Part shown: positions 10,640 through 22,749 of the stretch, piece after piece
Layout: each line of letters opens with the position of its first letter
Position numbering within the stretch: the first letter of the stretch is position 1
Assembly (NCBI GenBank): GCA_963576475.1
Contig: OY754978.1
Span: forward strand, 16,216,218 to 16,280,217
Origin: Molanna angustata
Taxonomy: Eukaryota > Arthropoda > Insecta > Trichoptera > Molannidae
Reading direction: 5' to 3'
DNA: 64,000 nt
The notes under the pieces: model-generated
Told to the model about the DNA's origin: nothing
Database searches by the model: none
The model's input: only the letters and a program-made list of their open reading frames with translations
Program-made: the position numbers and the translations under genes

Positions 10640-13145
10640 TATTAACAAAGGGATTTAAAATTTTGAAATACAAATACTTTTGCGTGCCATTAATGTCCGT
10701 TTTATATTAAAACATTCCCTCCCCCCAGTTCCACCTTTCTATGTATACCAATCCGTTAGCCTAGTGTCGTAGTTTATGTCATGTCTTTATATTTTTTACT
10801 GTATGGTTCTCTTTATTTATTTGAATATTTTTGCTTGATAGGAAATGATGTAAAAAGCGAGATCATCGTTTTCCAATACAAGATTATATTATTTTTCGCT
10901 TCGTTCAAAACATTCACGCCACCGCTGAGTTTCCTTTGTAATTTTGAACCCTTAACAATATTGAAATGCTACTAATACCCGTGAAATAGCAATCATAACA
11001 CTTCTATACTATTTCAGGTGTGAAATATTGTTTTTTTTTACAAAAAATTAATATTTCCTTGAAACCAAAACAAAAACATTCTCATATATTCCCTAAGCTA
11101 AGAGGAAATGCTGTAGGTACCTACTATTAATATTTTTGGTATTATTCTAATGAATAAGAGTGCTTTTTAGCAAAAAAAAACTCGTATTAGTATTTTTTTA
11201 ATTTTTTCGTTCGCTATTGTTCGCGAATCAGTTCGCGATTGCCGAACATTTTATTTCATGTCATTTAATCTATGCAGGTATTACGAATTTACCGTATTAT
11301 CAACGGTATAACGGAGTACAAACGTTTTTCAATCGATTCAAACTTTTATCACCTAAATAAGAGTTTGAACAGACTACTTAAGGGGGCATATAAATCTAAT
11401 GTTAAACAGTATTTATCTAGAAAAAAATACTATTTCTATTTCAGCTGCTGAAAATCAGCTCCTGGGAGGCTTGTCTTCCTGCAACATAGCTGAACATGGT
11501 CCTTTTGAGTCAGAAAGGTTGTTTTTCTTTTCATTTGTTGATATATGTCTATGTATTTGTATATTATCTTCTTTACATCTCAATAAATGTTAATTTATTA
11601 TTTATTTTATTATTATTTATTTATTTCCAAGATTTCTCTAGTGAATGTCCGTCACAGAATTTTAAAATTCAGCCTAAATTCCCCTAAAAAATTTTAAAAA
11701 TATTCTTTATCACCGTTTTTTTAATTACTCCATAACTATGTGTCTAAGAGAAATAAATCTTTTATATGCTTAAACAGTGGATCACAGTGAATGACTGATA
11801 AAGTTTTTCCACTTCAAGTACGTTTTTGTTCTTAAAATTCAAAAAAATCAGCAATTTTTGAGTTTCCGATAATTTAAATCACGTATCAATCCTTTTTATC
11901 GCACGCGATATTTGCTCTTACTAACACGTAACTTCATAATGATTTGGCGGTTTTTATATGTCATGTTTTAGCGTTATATGCCTTCTTAAATAAACCATAA
12001 GTACTCTTATGAAGTATTGGGAATTCTTTAAAATGTCATTTATTTCAAGGGTATGCTTATATATTGATATAATGAACAAAAAAGTATATTGATGATGAAT
12101 TTTAGAGTATGGAGAATTGAAAATGTAACTTGCGCAATATGAAATGGGAAAAATTCTGTATAAACCCATAAATTGATTAACCTACTTAAAATATTCATGA
12201 AAATAGCTATCATTCAAAGTCGACACCAGGTGTTTTCAAATAAAACTCATTCATTTCTCGCTTTAGGATTGAGTGATACTTTAAGAATACGCTGTAAAAA
12301 ATGCTATATAAAATATACTGACGTATTTCAGAAAAAAAATCGTCGTACTCGGTAATGAATTACGTCGCTATTTTGTGACTTGCTGCTTTAGAAATTTACA
12401 TAATTTTCAGGGATCTTTACCTGAAATTTCAAGAGAGATTTTTTTCACAAAAAAAGAGGAAAAATTATCCTTTTATTACTGATATCAAATACCGTGACGT
12501 GAATGGAGGCCTATAGGTACAATGCTCTATGAGATTTTTGTAAGACAAACTTTCTACCTGAAAATGTTTTTTTTAAGGAAATATATTATAAAGGCTTTGC
12601 AGGTTTTTTTTATGAAATGTAAATGTACAATATCTTTCTTTATAATAAAACAGGAAAACCTCAAAACTCTGAGATGGGTGACTAGATTTTTTTTGTTCAC
12701 TCTGTGTGCCTACCTGCTAAGCCAATCATATTACATTTGTGATGGTCTGTTTTTCTCATAAATTTAAAAATAACACCAACATTTCCTCTATATTCTTTAT
12801 TTTAAATATCTCATTCATATGTTTAAAATTCATATTTTAAATCTCTGATTCAATAAATCATTACGATTTCTCTCACTTTTAAACGCGTGTTTTTTATGAG
12901 AAATCCACAAGTATGAACATAAGTGAACTTTGTTCACTAATGTTCATAATATAATGAGCAAAATTATTAAAAATTATTAAGTTTATTTTTTTGTTGTATC
13001 TTCACAATCTCATGTGTTTCAAACAAATTCAAAATGCACTCATAAAACCAACTTGATAAAAGTATTTTATGAAACGATAAAGTATTATTTTTTTGAAGTA
13101 GATATTTTCCATTTAATGATTCGGCGGATATTTTGTTAAAGTTAA
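10640..13145. other. Spacer, mostly nothing recognised
   Basis: AT-rich with scattered short frames. At 11443-11518 an acceptor-like TTTCTATTTCAG precedes a stretch reading SAAENQLLGGLSS and NIAEHGPFESE. This looks more protein-like than its surroundings but could not be assigned to any family and has no partner exon. GTAGGTACCTAC occurs near 11114. Confidence 0.35.
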
Positions 13146-13150
13146 TATTA

Positions 13151-13275
13151 ACCATATTTGAATTATACCTATAGTCTCGACACGCCGGTCGATGGAAGGA
13201 CAGCGCTTCCGAAACATGTTGCGAAGGGACTCATAAAAAAGTGGTTTATAGCAAGTTATATAATTCAAATATGGT
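13151..13275 (+). ncRNA. Hammerhead-like motif 2 inside a 17-bp perfect inverted repeat (PLE 5' side)
   Basis: The arms 13151-13167 and 13259-13275 are exact inverted copies (ACCATATTTGAATTATA). Between them, stem I is CGC/GCG (13183-13185/13221-13223). The core is CGGTCGA (two departures from CUGANGA) plus an extra T. Stem II GGAAG/CTTCC is perfect with a 7-nt loop. GAAA follows at 13211-13214, then the palindrome ACATGT. The tail GACTCAT...AGTGGTTTATA resembles the 3' flanks of motifs 1 and 3. It sits just 5' of a PLE endonuclease fragment, as expected for a PLE terminal repeat. Core changes suggest it is inactive. Confidence 0.45.
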
Positions 13276-13315
13276 GAGATATTTTTCATATCTTTATACG
13301 TCGTAGCTTATTGTT

Positions 13316-13498
13316 AAAATCTTACATATAAATAAGGAGGGTCCAAGACTTGACAACTTGGAGGCTTTGGAGATACAAAAATCGATAAATAAAAAAGAAG
13401 CAATAATTAACAATCAAATAAATTTAAACCGGACGCCCCTGTTCAATATCTTTCCACTACCATCCACACGCACTTATAACTCCTCCCCCTAACTGCAA
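13316..13498 (+). pseudogene. Penelope-like element, endonuclease C-terminus
   Basis: The open frame KILHINKEGPRLDNLEALEI ... INKKEAIINNQINLN ... TPLFNIFPL ends at TAA (13489-13491). It aligns residue for residue with the 3' part of the PLE at 5.6-5.8 kb. The GIY-YIG core is missing because the copy is truncated upstream, and the fragment begins soon after the inverted-repeat block at 13.15-13.28 kb. With hammerhead-like motifs on both sides, it looks like a heavily 5'-truncated PLE with terminal repeats. Confidence 0.85.
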
Positions 13499-13553
13499 TA
13501 ACACTACACACTACACACGTTCGTTACATAGTTTTAAGTTTTAGTACTAGTTT

Positions 13554-13593
13554 GTTCTGATGAGGGATCGGGTCAGCTCCGCAACTAGTTAAT
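13554..13593 (+). ncRNA. Hammerhead-like motif 3 (PLE 3' flank)
   Basis: The core CTGATGA (13557-13563) is an exact match to the hammerhead consensus and runs directly into a weak stem II (GGG/TCC). The second conserved block is GCAA instead of GAAA (13581-13584). The palindrome ACTAGT (13584-13589) follows. Stem I is GTT/AAT (13554-13556/13591-13593), where motif 1 has GTC/GAC: a C-G to U-A change that keeps pairing. The A13-to-C change should abolish cleavage. Confidence 0.5.
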
Positions 13594-13767
13594 TATATCT
13601 AAATACTCATTAGTGGTGTAAACAAAGTAATTTGTAATTTTAATTTATTAGATATTTTTCACTTTATTTGTCAAAAGTTTAAATATTACCAATGATATAG
13701 AAATTAAATATAATAAATAATGATTAACGTTAGGTACAGCAAAAGGTATTGACGTGTTTTTTATCAC

Positions 13768-13985
13768 ATTATAAAACGAGTGGGCTGTGGCCACTCCTCA
13801 CTACCGAGTCACCACAAATTATTCTAATATTTTCTGGAATGACTTTGCATTTTCATGAAATGAGTTTGTTAGACTATTTTTAATTTGATAATTTTACTAT
13901 GAAAACTTAATAATTCTTTAATGCCATTTAGCAATTTGAAAAAAAAACATTCCTGAGCTTGAAAAAAAAACATTCCTTGGGGTCA
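13768..13985 (+). repeat. Dispersed repeat family B, copy 2
   Basis: It begins AAAACGAGTGGGCTGTGGCC, continues CTACCGAGTCACCACA, and keeps the same AT-rich order (TTTTCATGAAATGAG, TTTAATGCCATTTAGCAATT) as the copies at 3.0 and 59.7 kb. Confidence 0.75.
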
Positions 13986-14071
13986 CTTTGAAACAATTGA
14001 GAATTAAAAAAAGAAAAGCGCTAATCAGGGGGCTAGTCTGTTCAACAGGTGGAATGGAAACCATGCATTTT

Positions 14072-14152
14072 TACCCATATCATGGATATAATTGTCTTAT
14101 GGAGATTATAACATCTCAATTTATTTTAGAACTCCATAAGATAATTATATTT
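14072..14152. mobile_element. Palindromic MITE-like element, copy 1
   Basis: It starts ACCCATATCATGGATATAAT, shared with 22655-22745. Arms 14086-14104 and 14132-14150 are inverted with one mismatch. Too small to code. Confidence 0.55.
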
Positions 14153-14299
14153 ATTTCTTTTTATTTAAAGTACCACTTACAGCTAACAAGTTATTATACA
14201 TCGTTGTTCCATCAAATAAGGGCAAGCTATTACAAAACTGGTCAGCCACATCCAGTGGCCACATCCTGCATTAAAAGTTGGCGGATAAATTTATAAGAA

Positions 14300-15120
14300 A
14301 ATGAAAATTTAAAGAAGAATCTATATAAAAATGAAAAGATACAATAGAAACAAAGAAAAATAGTGGAAGATATTAACAAAAGAAAACATTACTATAAAAA
14401 AAACAACTTAGAACAAACAGATAAAAAAGAGAAATATTATAGCTAGAGAAAAAAAACAAAAAAAGCTAGTACATAATATATGGGTTATCATGGTTAGTTT
14501 TGATTTCGTCGGTTGATCAGAATTGCCCTCTCAGATACCCTAAAACAATTAATGGGGTCAGACCGTCGATATTTTAATATATTTTAATACGAATCATGAT
14601 ATTTTTTTTATGAAAAAATATTCAGGAATGCATATTTGGCGACGGAGTTTAGATACGGCAATGAAACGTCTCAATTATTTTTATAAATCAGTCAAATTTT
14701 CTTCTATATTCATTAAATATACGGATTAAAAGGGTTTATTATATATAGAGAAGCGACCCTACCCAATTGTGTCCTCTTACAGATCGGAGTTCCTCGTTGC
14801 TGTCCGTGGGCCTCTTCAAGGTCCCATTGTACATGCGGATTTAGTGATCTCGAAGAACAATTTTAAAACCTTCAAACGATTTTGCAATAGATATGTACAG
14901 TGCCTTATTATCCGAAGATTCTCACTGACTTGTTTGTTTCCAGAGAACTTGGTCACTTATCTGATGCCCTATATACATATATGGATCTGAAGTCGTCGAC
15001 AGTCCGCAAGTGTGAATCTCGACTTGTAGTTTCTGATTGCTCTTTTTGCACCTTAGTGCCGAAATTGCTAACCTAGAGGGCTCCATGAGCTACTAATTGT
15101 GCCATGCATTGTTTTTTCTT
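14300..15120. other. Unassigned sequence, A-rich then mixed
   Basis: A-rich stretch to about 14480, then ordinary sequence. The part 14757-15080 is less AT-rich and contains an acceptor-like CCTCTTACAG, but no protein family could be recognised. Confidence 0.35.
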
Positions 15121-15121
15121 G

Positions 15122-15593
15122 TTATTCATTTAAGCGTTCTGTGAAGAGGCCGTTGACAGCCCCATATGCGGAGCGGGTGGTGGTAGGAGTAGCGATAGAG
15201 AAGCGAATGAATAACATTTTCATATACCGTCCGCGGTCACGAACATAGGGCCGAATCGTTTCAGAGAAGGTCGGCGGGACTAGTTTATTAAATAATCGAG
15301 GGAAGTCGGTACATATTTTCACATTTTGCTTAATCCATCTTTTGCCCTTCATAATGATTTGAAATTACTAGAAAGTTGTTATTTACGAAGGAGCGTAGGT
15401 AAGAATCGTGCCGAGGAGGGTAATCCACAGAGCCAACAGCAGCGTCGTGGGGAAAATGAAACGACAAAATGTGACGACATTTGTGGCTAAGTAAGTTATA
15501 AACATCCAAATCCTTGTTTGAATTTTGGTGGATGACATTATTTGCAGGGTGGATTTGTGACATGTTCAGTATACAATGGCTGATATGTATCAC
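15122..15593 (-). other. Unassigned protein-like segment, two overlapping minus-strand frames
   Basis: GC content rises here. The minus strand carries an 87-codon frame (15593-15330) and an overlapping 76-codon frame (15352-15122) in another phase. The second reads like ordinary protein (FPRLFNKLVPPTFSETIRPY, then SAYGAVNGLFTERLNE). The two may be one frameshifted coding remnant. I do not recognise the family. It may be a transposon fragment or a decayed exon. Confidence 0.3.
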
Positions 15594-15599
15594 ATCGAA

Positions 15600-16135
15600 T
15601 TTGGTGTGTGTTAAACTGCATAATATTTCACTTCTTTTGGCGGCAATATTATGTTCTATTTGAATTAGTATATAAGAATATTGTGCCGAATATTTTGGTT
15701 AAATTGTTCTTAAAAATGTCATATTGTTCATATCATAACGAATTGATTCGAAGAATTTGTTTAAACTATAAAACTATATTACTTTTCTTAATCATAAGAT
15801 ATATAATATTTAAAGTTTGACTTTTTCAAAGATAAATTTACCTAAGGATGTTTATATTTATTCACGTGAGCATTTCTGATTTAAAAAAAAAATCTCACCA
15901 CGTCATTCTTTCCTCAAATACCTAGTCACTCTCCTGGCATCTTTCCTTTTACCTTGTATTTCCTTTATATTATTTTAATAATTTATATTGATATGTTTAT
16001 AATGTATTACTTGTTTAGTTAAAATCTGTTATCTATATACTATTTCTATTTATTGTAAAAATAGAAATTAACTGTGGGTTTTCTAGTAAATTAATAAATA
16101 TTCAGTTCATGATCAATCCTTATTATTAAACTTGG
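15600..16135. other. Spacer, nothing recognised
   Basis: AT-rich with no supported feature. Confidence 0.5.
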
Positions 16136-16139
16136 TGAA

Positions 16140-16447
16140 ATACATTAATTCATTCATTCATACCATCACGGCATATCCCACAATGTGGGGTAACCAGCGA
16201 AAGGTGTGCGGGTGTGCATTGCCTTATAAAAGGTAGCACAATATATCTGTGTATACCCACACACCAGTCTCGTCTCACCTCAAAAGGCACTATATTCAGA
16301 ATGGGTGGTGAACCTCATTGTGAACTATGTGAGATGTTATAATTGTTGCCTGTTGTATTTTCGATGACCCGGCTCTAACGGGACACTCGAAAACAATAAT
16401 AGAAAAGAGTGGAAGCACTATTCTAAGCCGATGCCTCACAGCTTAAG
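16140..16447 (+). repeat. Dispersed repeat family A, copy 2
   Basis: A full-length-looking copy, from CATACCATCACGGCATATCC to CCGATGCCTCACAGC. It is collinear with the copy at 670-985 with small indels and is preceded by a short (ATTC)n run. Confidence 0.85.
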
Positions 16448-16855
16448 TGAAATACAGTGTTTGTTTTTTTTTTGTTGTAATTTAAATTGATTATTTTCTA
16501 AGCAGGTACCGAAAACATATGTAACAATTCAACGAATTTATTTTCACTTCGTAATTCAAGACATTTGTGTTTTACCTTCCTGGAAACAGGAAAAATGAAA
16601 ATAATATTGAGTTAACAAAAGACACAACTTATTCAATTGTAAACATTTGTTATTTAATGACATTAAAATTTATAAACGCAGAGACATATGAATAATTAGA
16701 CAAAACCAATTTATTCAAGGTAATTCTGATATGGAAATGAACACGACATGTAGCTAAGCTCGGACTATATGAAGACAAAGAGAATGTTAACTTGGAAGAG
16801 TCGTACCTACAACAAAGAGAGCTGTAAATAATAAGTAGGTAAATATAAAATGTTA

Positions 16856-16938
16856 GTGGGGCTTTGTAGCTCAATTGTTTAGGTATAAGTAAAATAATTG
16901 ATACAGAGGTCCCTGGTTCGATTCTCCATGGTGACACA
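16856..16938 (+). repeat. Second tRNA-like SINE head
   Basis: GGGCTTTGTAGCTCAATTG (A-box-like) is followed about 45 bp later by CCTGGTTCGATTCTCC (B-box-like). The spacing fits a tRNA-derived RNA polymerase III promoter, but the arms do not fold into a sound tRNA. It is different from the SINE family at 19.5 kb, and only one copy is present. Confidence 0.45.
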
Positions 16939-16939
16939 G

Positions 16940-17810
16940 TTTTTAATTTCGCGTTCAGTCTGGATTTGTGAGACAGTAAAAAGCATCAGTTTCCGACGTG
17001 GTAACTTGTTACAGGTTGCGTGTCAAATTAATATTTGACAAAGTATCCACTTATCTGTTGAATCACTGCAAAAAAATAGTAAAAATAAAGTTTTTTGATT
17101 ACAAATTATTTTGCAACGTCGACTCCGATTTATCCCTTATGAACATTTATGTCATCTTTGTGGCATGAAAAATCTGTTAAGAGTTCTTTTGGAAAGACTT
17201 GGGTTACTAAGGGTGTCATTCTACCTCCCCCCCGACTAAATTCGCGAGTATTATTATATCTTCCTACGTTATTTGCACCCTATTTCCAGATAAGCCAAGA
17301 TATACTCTCTCGCTCAAACTGTACTTCACCAGTCTGACTTCGAAACCTTGGCTTCCCACAAAAAATACCAAGACTCAGCACAGCCAAATCGACGTCCGCA
17401 TCGCGGAATGTTAACACTTTTTACTCGGTTCACGTTATCACGAAACATTATAAGTAGTTATCAAACAGCTTTTCTGTAGCGAAGGATGGATCCAAAAATA
17501 AAGTTATTTAGTAAATAATATTATTATGAATAAAGGATGAAAGTTGGTATAATTTAATCTACAATATACAAGTAAGAGCACCACACCAAAAAGGGGCATT
17601 GTTATATTTAATGATTTTATTATGTAAACAGATGAAATTGTGTTAGGCAGTTCCATATTTGATACTTCTGTGGTAATTTTTGATCTTTAATATTATTTAG
17701 TTAATAAAACGTGCAAATTATATTATTTGATATACTACAATATTTAAATTAATTAACAAAATGAAGAAACGGTATTTTTCCACAAATTCGTATTATAATA
17801 ACTAAACTTC
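16940..17810. other. Spacer, nothing recognised
   Basis: Mixed unique sequence. 17150-17420 is less AT-rich, but its frames do not resemble a known family. Confidence 0.4.
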
Positions 17811-17811
17811 T

Positions 17812-17940
17812 TCTTCTTTCCCCTTAGCGCTTTTGTCCCGTTTCTATCGGGGTACGCTATGACCAAGATCCGGATTCATATCACTAGCAATGTGCCAACT
17901 TGGATCATTGGCACATTGCTAATGATATGAATCCGCACAT
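17812..17940. repeat. LINE-tail-like block ending in a 27-bp hairpin
   Basis: CTTCTTCTTTCCCCTTAGCG looks like a reversed RTE-type 3' tail. It is followed by inverted arms 17871-17897 and 17909-17935, which match at 26 of 27 positions across an 11-nt loop. Confidence 0.7.
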
Positions 17941-19380
17941 AATTTTTTTGAAAATTCAAAGGTGCATACCGTCGACCTCACGCAAGTAACTTTTTATTAT
18001 TACAGAGCGCAAAATTTCAGAATATAGGTATAGATAGTTATACACCCATAAAACTTTTATACACAGAATTTTGAATTTTTGTTTCATTCGGCAGTTATCA
18101 ACTTTTGAATTTAAATATCTCAAAAACCATATAAGCCTGAACCCTGTGAATTAGTATAAATATTGACAAATACAGAATCTTAAATTGGTTTTTTAAAAAA
18201 AATTCCAGAGTTTCTCAAACATATTAGATTTTTTTTATAGTAAATTTATGTATTTAACTGCCTACATTCCCAAAGTTTAAAAAAATATCGAAAAAAGTTG
18301 AAACACTCCAACTAGATGTAAGGCAGTATACACTACACAATATCTACGGGGACTCAATAGTTTGATACTTTATATCCAAATATACATACATACATACCAT
18401 CATCCTGTTTCCATATTCTGGGTAGGGAAAAAAAGACTGACCTCCATACTATCCTGACATTCACACCTATGTTTTATATAGAAAACAAAATATCTTAAAA
18501 TTTTTATAAAATTTAGAGCACATCGCATTTAGGAGCACATCGCATACATGCAAACATTCATACATACATAAATAAATAAATAAAATAATTTTCCGATAGG
18601 AAATCAGTATATTGTTGATTTGTAAGTAAATAGTAATAGGTAGGTACCTACCTACAACAATGTTCTAAATGAATTCGATTCAAAACAAATTTTATTTGAA
18701 TATCAGAATGCGTCCGTAACCATAGTAACCATTCCAACACGTAAAAAATATCAAATGGTTTGAGACATTTTTTGAATATGTAGGTATCTACATTGGTTTG
18801 TTCGATGCCATAAAAATTAAAATTGTCAGAAAAATCAAATATTATTTACAAATTATGCAATTTTATTATACCTATATCTTTACTAATAATTAACACATTT
18901 TTACAATATATGTCTTAAAAAATGCTATAATGTCTTGTGTTTCATTTTATTATTTCATAATCACATTTATTTCAAAGGTTTATTATTTTGAAGAAGATTT
19001 TCATTCGGAAGAATTAACAAATATTCTATGGAAAGAGATAAACATGGCGACGCTGTATGTACAAAACGCTTACTTTTAAAATAAGTTAAACATTATAATT
19101 ATACAAAATATTCACCGTGTTTTTCGCTTAAAAGCTAAGTTATACTTGAAAATATATTTTATTACTGTAAATACGTACTTCTAACTTTTAAATTAACAGA
19201 TATTTGCGTGCAAAAAGTACACTTTTCTGACAGATATGGCTTGGAAAATTTTGTATGAAAAAAATAATTATTGAAATATTTTCAAAATTCAGCATTTTTA
19301 TCGCATTTTTTTTAGCGTGACACTGCATCAGGTATACTGGTACATGTTCGCACATAAATGAGATTTTTAGATTTTTTTTT
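17941..19380. other. Spacer with a reversed LINE-tail-like patch
   Basis: 18370-18475 holds (ACAT)n followed by CCATATTCTGGGTAGGGAAA, similar to a reversed 3' end of insect RTE-type LINEs. GTAGGTACCTACCTAC lies at 18640-18655. Otherwise AT-rich with nothing recognised. Confidence 0.4.
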
Positions 19381-19383
19381 TTA

Positions 19384-19566
19384 CGAAAAAATGAATATGT
19401 CCTTGTTAAACAAGTACATATACATCTTCCTACGTTCCCTAAAATAAGCAAATAAATGCTTGTGCTATAGGTGAACGAAATCGGTCGAGGCAGGATTCGA
19501 ACTCGCGACCACTGGATTACTAACCCAGCGCGCTAACCGCTCTGCCACCGACCCATCGATGCTCTT
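19384..19566 (-). repeat. tRNA-derived SINE, copy 2 (full length)
   Basis: On the minus strand: GGCAGAGCGGTTAGCGCGC, then anticodon stem CTGGG/TCCAG with loop TTAGTAA (Thr-AGT-like), then CGCGAGTTCGAATCC. The body is ACCGATTTCGTTCACC and the tail ACAAGGACATATTC followed by T/A runs. Length is about 183 bp. The same body is shared with the copies at 50.1 and 53.1 kb. Confidence 0.9.
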
Positions 19567-19587
19567 GGTTTTTCAGAAGGCGTGAGA

Positions 19588-20110
<523 letters not shown>

Positions 20111-20114
20111 ATAC

Positions 20115-22100
20115 ACAAATGTATTCAACCTCACTAGGAAAAAACCTGTATCGAGGTTAAATATAATCACATTTTTGTGAGCGACATAAATACAGAGTTT
20201 ACTTAGTCTAACATTTTACAACAATAATAGATATCAACAGTACATATGTACATATTATAAAGGTATATATCTATACAAAACAAATGTATTCAACCTCACT
20301 AGGAAAAAACCTGTATCGAGGTTAAATATAATCACATTTTTGTGAGCTACATAAATACAGAGTTTATTTAGTCTAACATTTTACAACAATAATAGATATC
20401 AACAGTACATATGTACATATTATATAGGTATATATCTATACAAAATAAATGTATTCAACCTCACTAGGAAAAAACCTGTATCGAGGTTAAATATAATCAC
20501 ATTTTTGTGAGCTACATAAATACAGAGTTTACTTAGTCTAACATTTTACAACAATAATAGATATCAACAGTACATATGTACATATTATATAGGTACATAT
20601 ATATACAAAACAAATGTATTCAACCTCACTAGGAAAAAACCTGTATCGAGGTTAAATATAATCACATTTTTGTGAGCTACATAAATACAGAGTTTACTTA
20701 GTCTAACATTTTACAACAATAATAGATATCAACAGTACATATGTACATATTATATAGGTATATATCTATACAAAACAAATGTATTCAACCTCACTAGGAA
20801 AAAACCTGTATCGAGGTTAAATATAATCACATTTTTGTGAGCTACATAAATACAGAGTTTACTTAGTCTAACATTTTACAACAATAATAGATATCAACAG
20901 TACATATGTACATATTATATAGGTATATATCTATACAAAACAAATGTATTCAACCTCACTAGGAAAAAACCTGTATCGAGGTTAAATATAATCACATTTT
21001 TGTGAGCTACATAAATACAGAGTTTATTTAGTCTAACATTTTACAACAATAATAGATATCAACAGTACATATGTACATATTATATAGGTATATATCTATA
21101 CAAAACAAATGTATTCAACCTCACTAGGAAAAAACCTGTATCGAGGTTAAATATAATCACATTTTTGTGAGCTACATAAGTACAGAGTTTACTTAGTCTA
21201 ACATTTTACAACAATAATAGATATCAACAGTACATATGTACATATTATATAGGTATATATCTATACAAAACAAATGTATTCAACCTCACTAGGAAAAAAC
21301 CTGTATCGAGGTTAAATATAATCACATTTTTGTGAGCGACATAAATACAGAGTTTACTTAGTCTAACATTTTACAACAATAATAGATATCAACAGTACAT
21401 ATGTACATATTATAAAGGTATATATCTATACAAAACAAATGTATTCAACCTCACTAGGAAAAAACCTGTATCGAGGTTAAATATAATCACATTTTTGTGA
21501 GCTACATAAATACAGAGTTTATTTAGTCTAACATTTTACAACAATAATAGATATCAACAGTACATATGTACATATTATATAGGTATATATAGGTATATAA
21601 TTCACACTTTTTTTGTTGTATTATTTTGATATTAGGTATAGTACGTAAGAGGTACATGTTATTTTTGTATTTTTATTTATTTAATTTTAATAATTGTATG
21701 CATGTACTGTGTGCTGTCCTTGGTAAAATAAAATAAAAATAAAATAAATAAAATATATCTATACAAAACAAATGTATTCAACCTCACTAGGAAAAAACCT
21801 GTATCGAGGTTTAATATAATCACATTTTTGTGAGCTACATAAATACAGAGTTTACTTAGTCTAACATTTTACAACAATAATAGATATCAACAGTACATAT
21901 GTACATATTATATAGGTATATATCTATACAAAACAAATGTATTCAACCTCACTAGGAAAAAACCTGTATCGAGGTTAAATAAAATCAAATTTTTGTGAGC
22001 GACATAAATACAGAGTTTAGGTACTTAGTCTAAAATTTTACAACAATAATAGATATCAACAGTACATATTATATAGGTATATATCGATACAAAACAAAAT
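20115..22100 (+). repeat. 165-bp tandem array, about 11 units, interrupted once
   Basis: GTATTCAACCTCACTAGG recurs at 20121, 20286, 20451, 20616, 20781, 20946, 21111, 21276, 21441, 21774 and 21939, always 165 bp apart except across the insertion. Units are nearly identical; variants include GAGC(G/T)ACAT and (A/T)AGGTATAT. Each unit carries a hairpin with AACCTC/GAGGTT arms. The last unit decays after 22020. No frame is open through the unit. Confidence 0.97.
21590..21757 (+). mobile_element. LINE 3' end inserted in the 165-bp array
   Basis: The block TTGTTGTATTATTTTGATAT ... ATGCATGTACTGTGTGCTGT ... TCCTTGGTAAAATAAAATA is nearly identical to 55660-55804. It has a 5'-truncated start, an A-rich (AAATA)n tail, and sits between ...GGTATATAT and TATATCTATACA of the array. 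It is therefore a dead-on-arrival LINE copy consisting of 3' UTR only. Confidence 0.85.
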
Positions 22101-22650
22101 GTATTAAATGTATTGGGCGACCATGATAAATACAGATGAAGAAAAAATATAAAAGAAATTAAAAATATAAAATAATAAAAACAATAAAAATTAAAAATAA
22201 AAATATCAGTTCAATTATAGAATTATATACAAGTCAAGTTATTATTTTTTTCTCTGTGTAGGTAAAGCTCTTTTTTTATTTTTTGGAAATGTAAAGAACA
22301 TGATAATATATAGGTGAACTATATAGAATTGAAACTGAATCATTTAATGACTCATAAAATAGATAAAAAAAAATAATGTGCAAGAAATTGTCAATGCACG
22401 GAGAGAAAGACCAGTTGATTAGAGCAACCGCCACCCTCCCCATGAAGGTAATGAGGCATGTGGTAAAGTAAACGATGAATACTCTGACATCGTGGTTTTC
22501 TATCAATAAAAGAGTACCTACGACAGGAAATTATACTAATAATGTGAGATTGTAAATATTTGAAAAGAAAATTTATAACTAGGAACAAAGCAAATGACTC
22601 ATAAATTCTGGGGGGGGGGCAAGAGCGGTCAAACGGTGAAATCAAAACCC
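22101..22650. other. Spacer, nothing recognised
   Basis: A-rich after the array. A G9 run occurs near 22610. No supported gene. Confidence 0.5.
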
Positions 22651-22654
22651 TTAT

Positions 22655-22745
22655 GATTACCCATATCATGGATATAATTTTTATATGGAGTTCTGTAATA
22701 TCTTAAGATATCCAAAACGTTACTATGTCCACGATATGGGTAATC
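22655..22745. mobile_element. Palindromic MITE-like element, copy 2
   Basis: Its ends GATTACCCATATC and GATATGGGTAATC are inverted copies. The left half GGATATAAT...TATGGAG matches the element at 14.07 kb. Confidence 0.6.
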
Positions 22746-22749
22746 GATG

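Noticed and set aside
8081..10648. Minus-strand Cys/Arg-rich frames (87-114 codons)
   Set aside because: Shadow frames of the 81-bp array.
16856..16938. Functional tRNA gene
   Set aside because: Arms do not fold soundly; only A- and B-box-like parts remain.
19500..19560. True tRNA-Thr gene
   Set aside because: Acceptor stem unpaired and the sequence continues into a SINE body shared by other copies.
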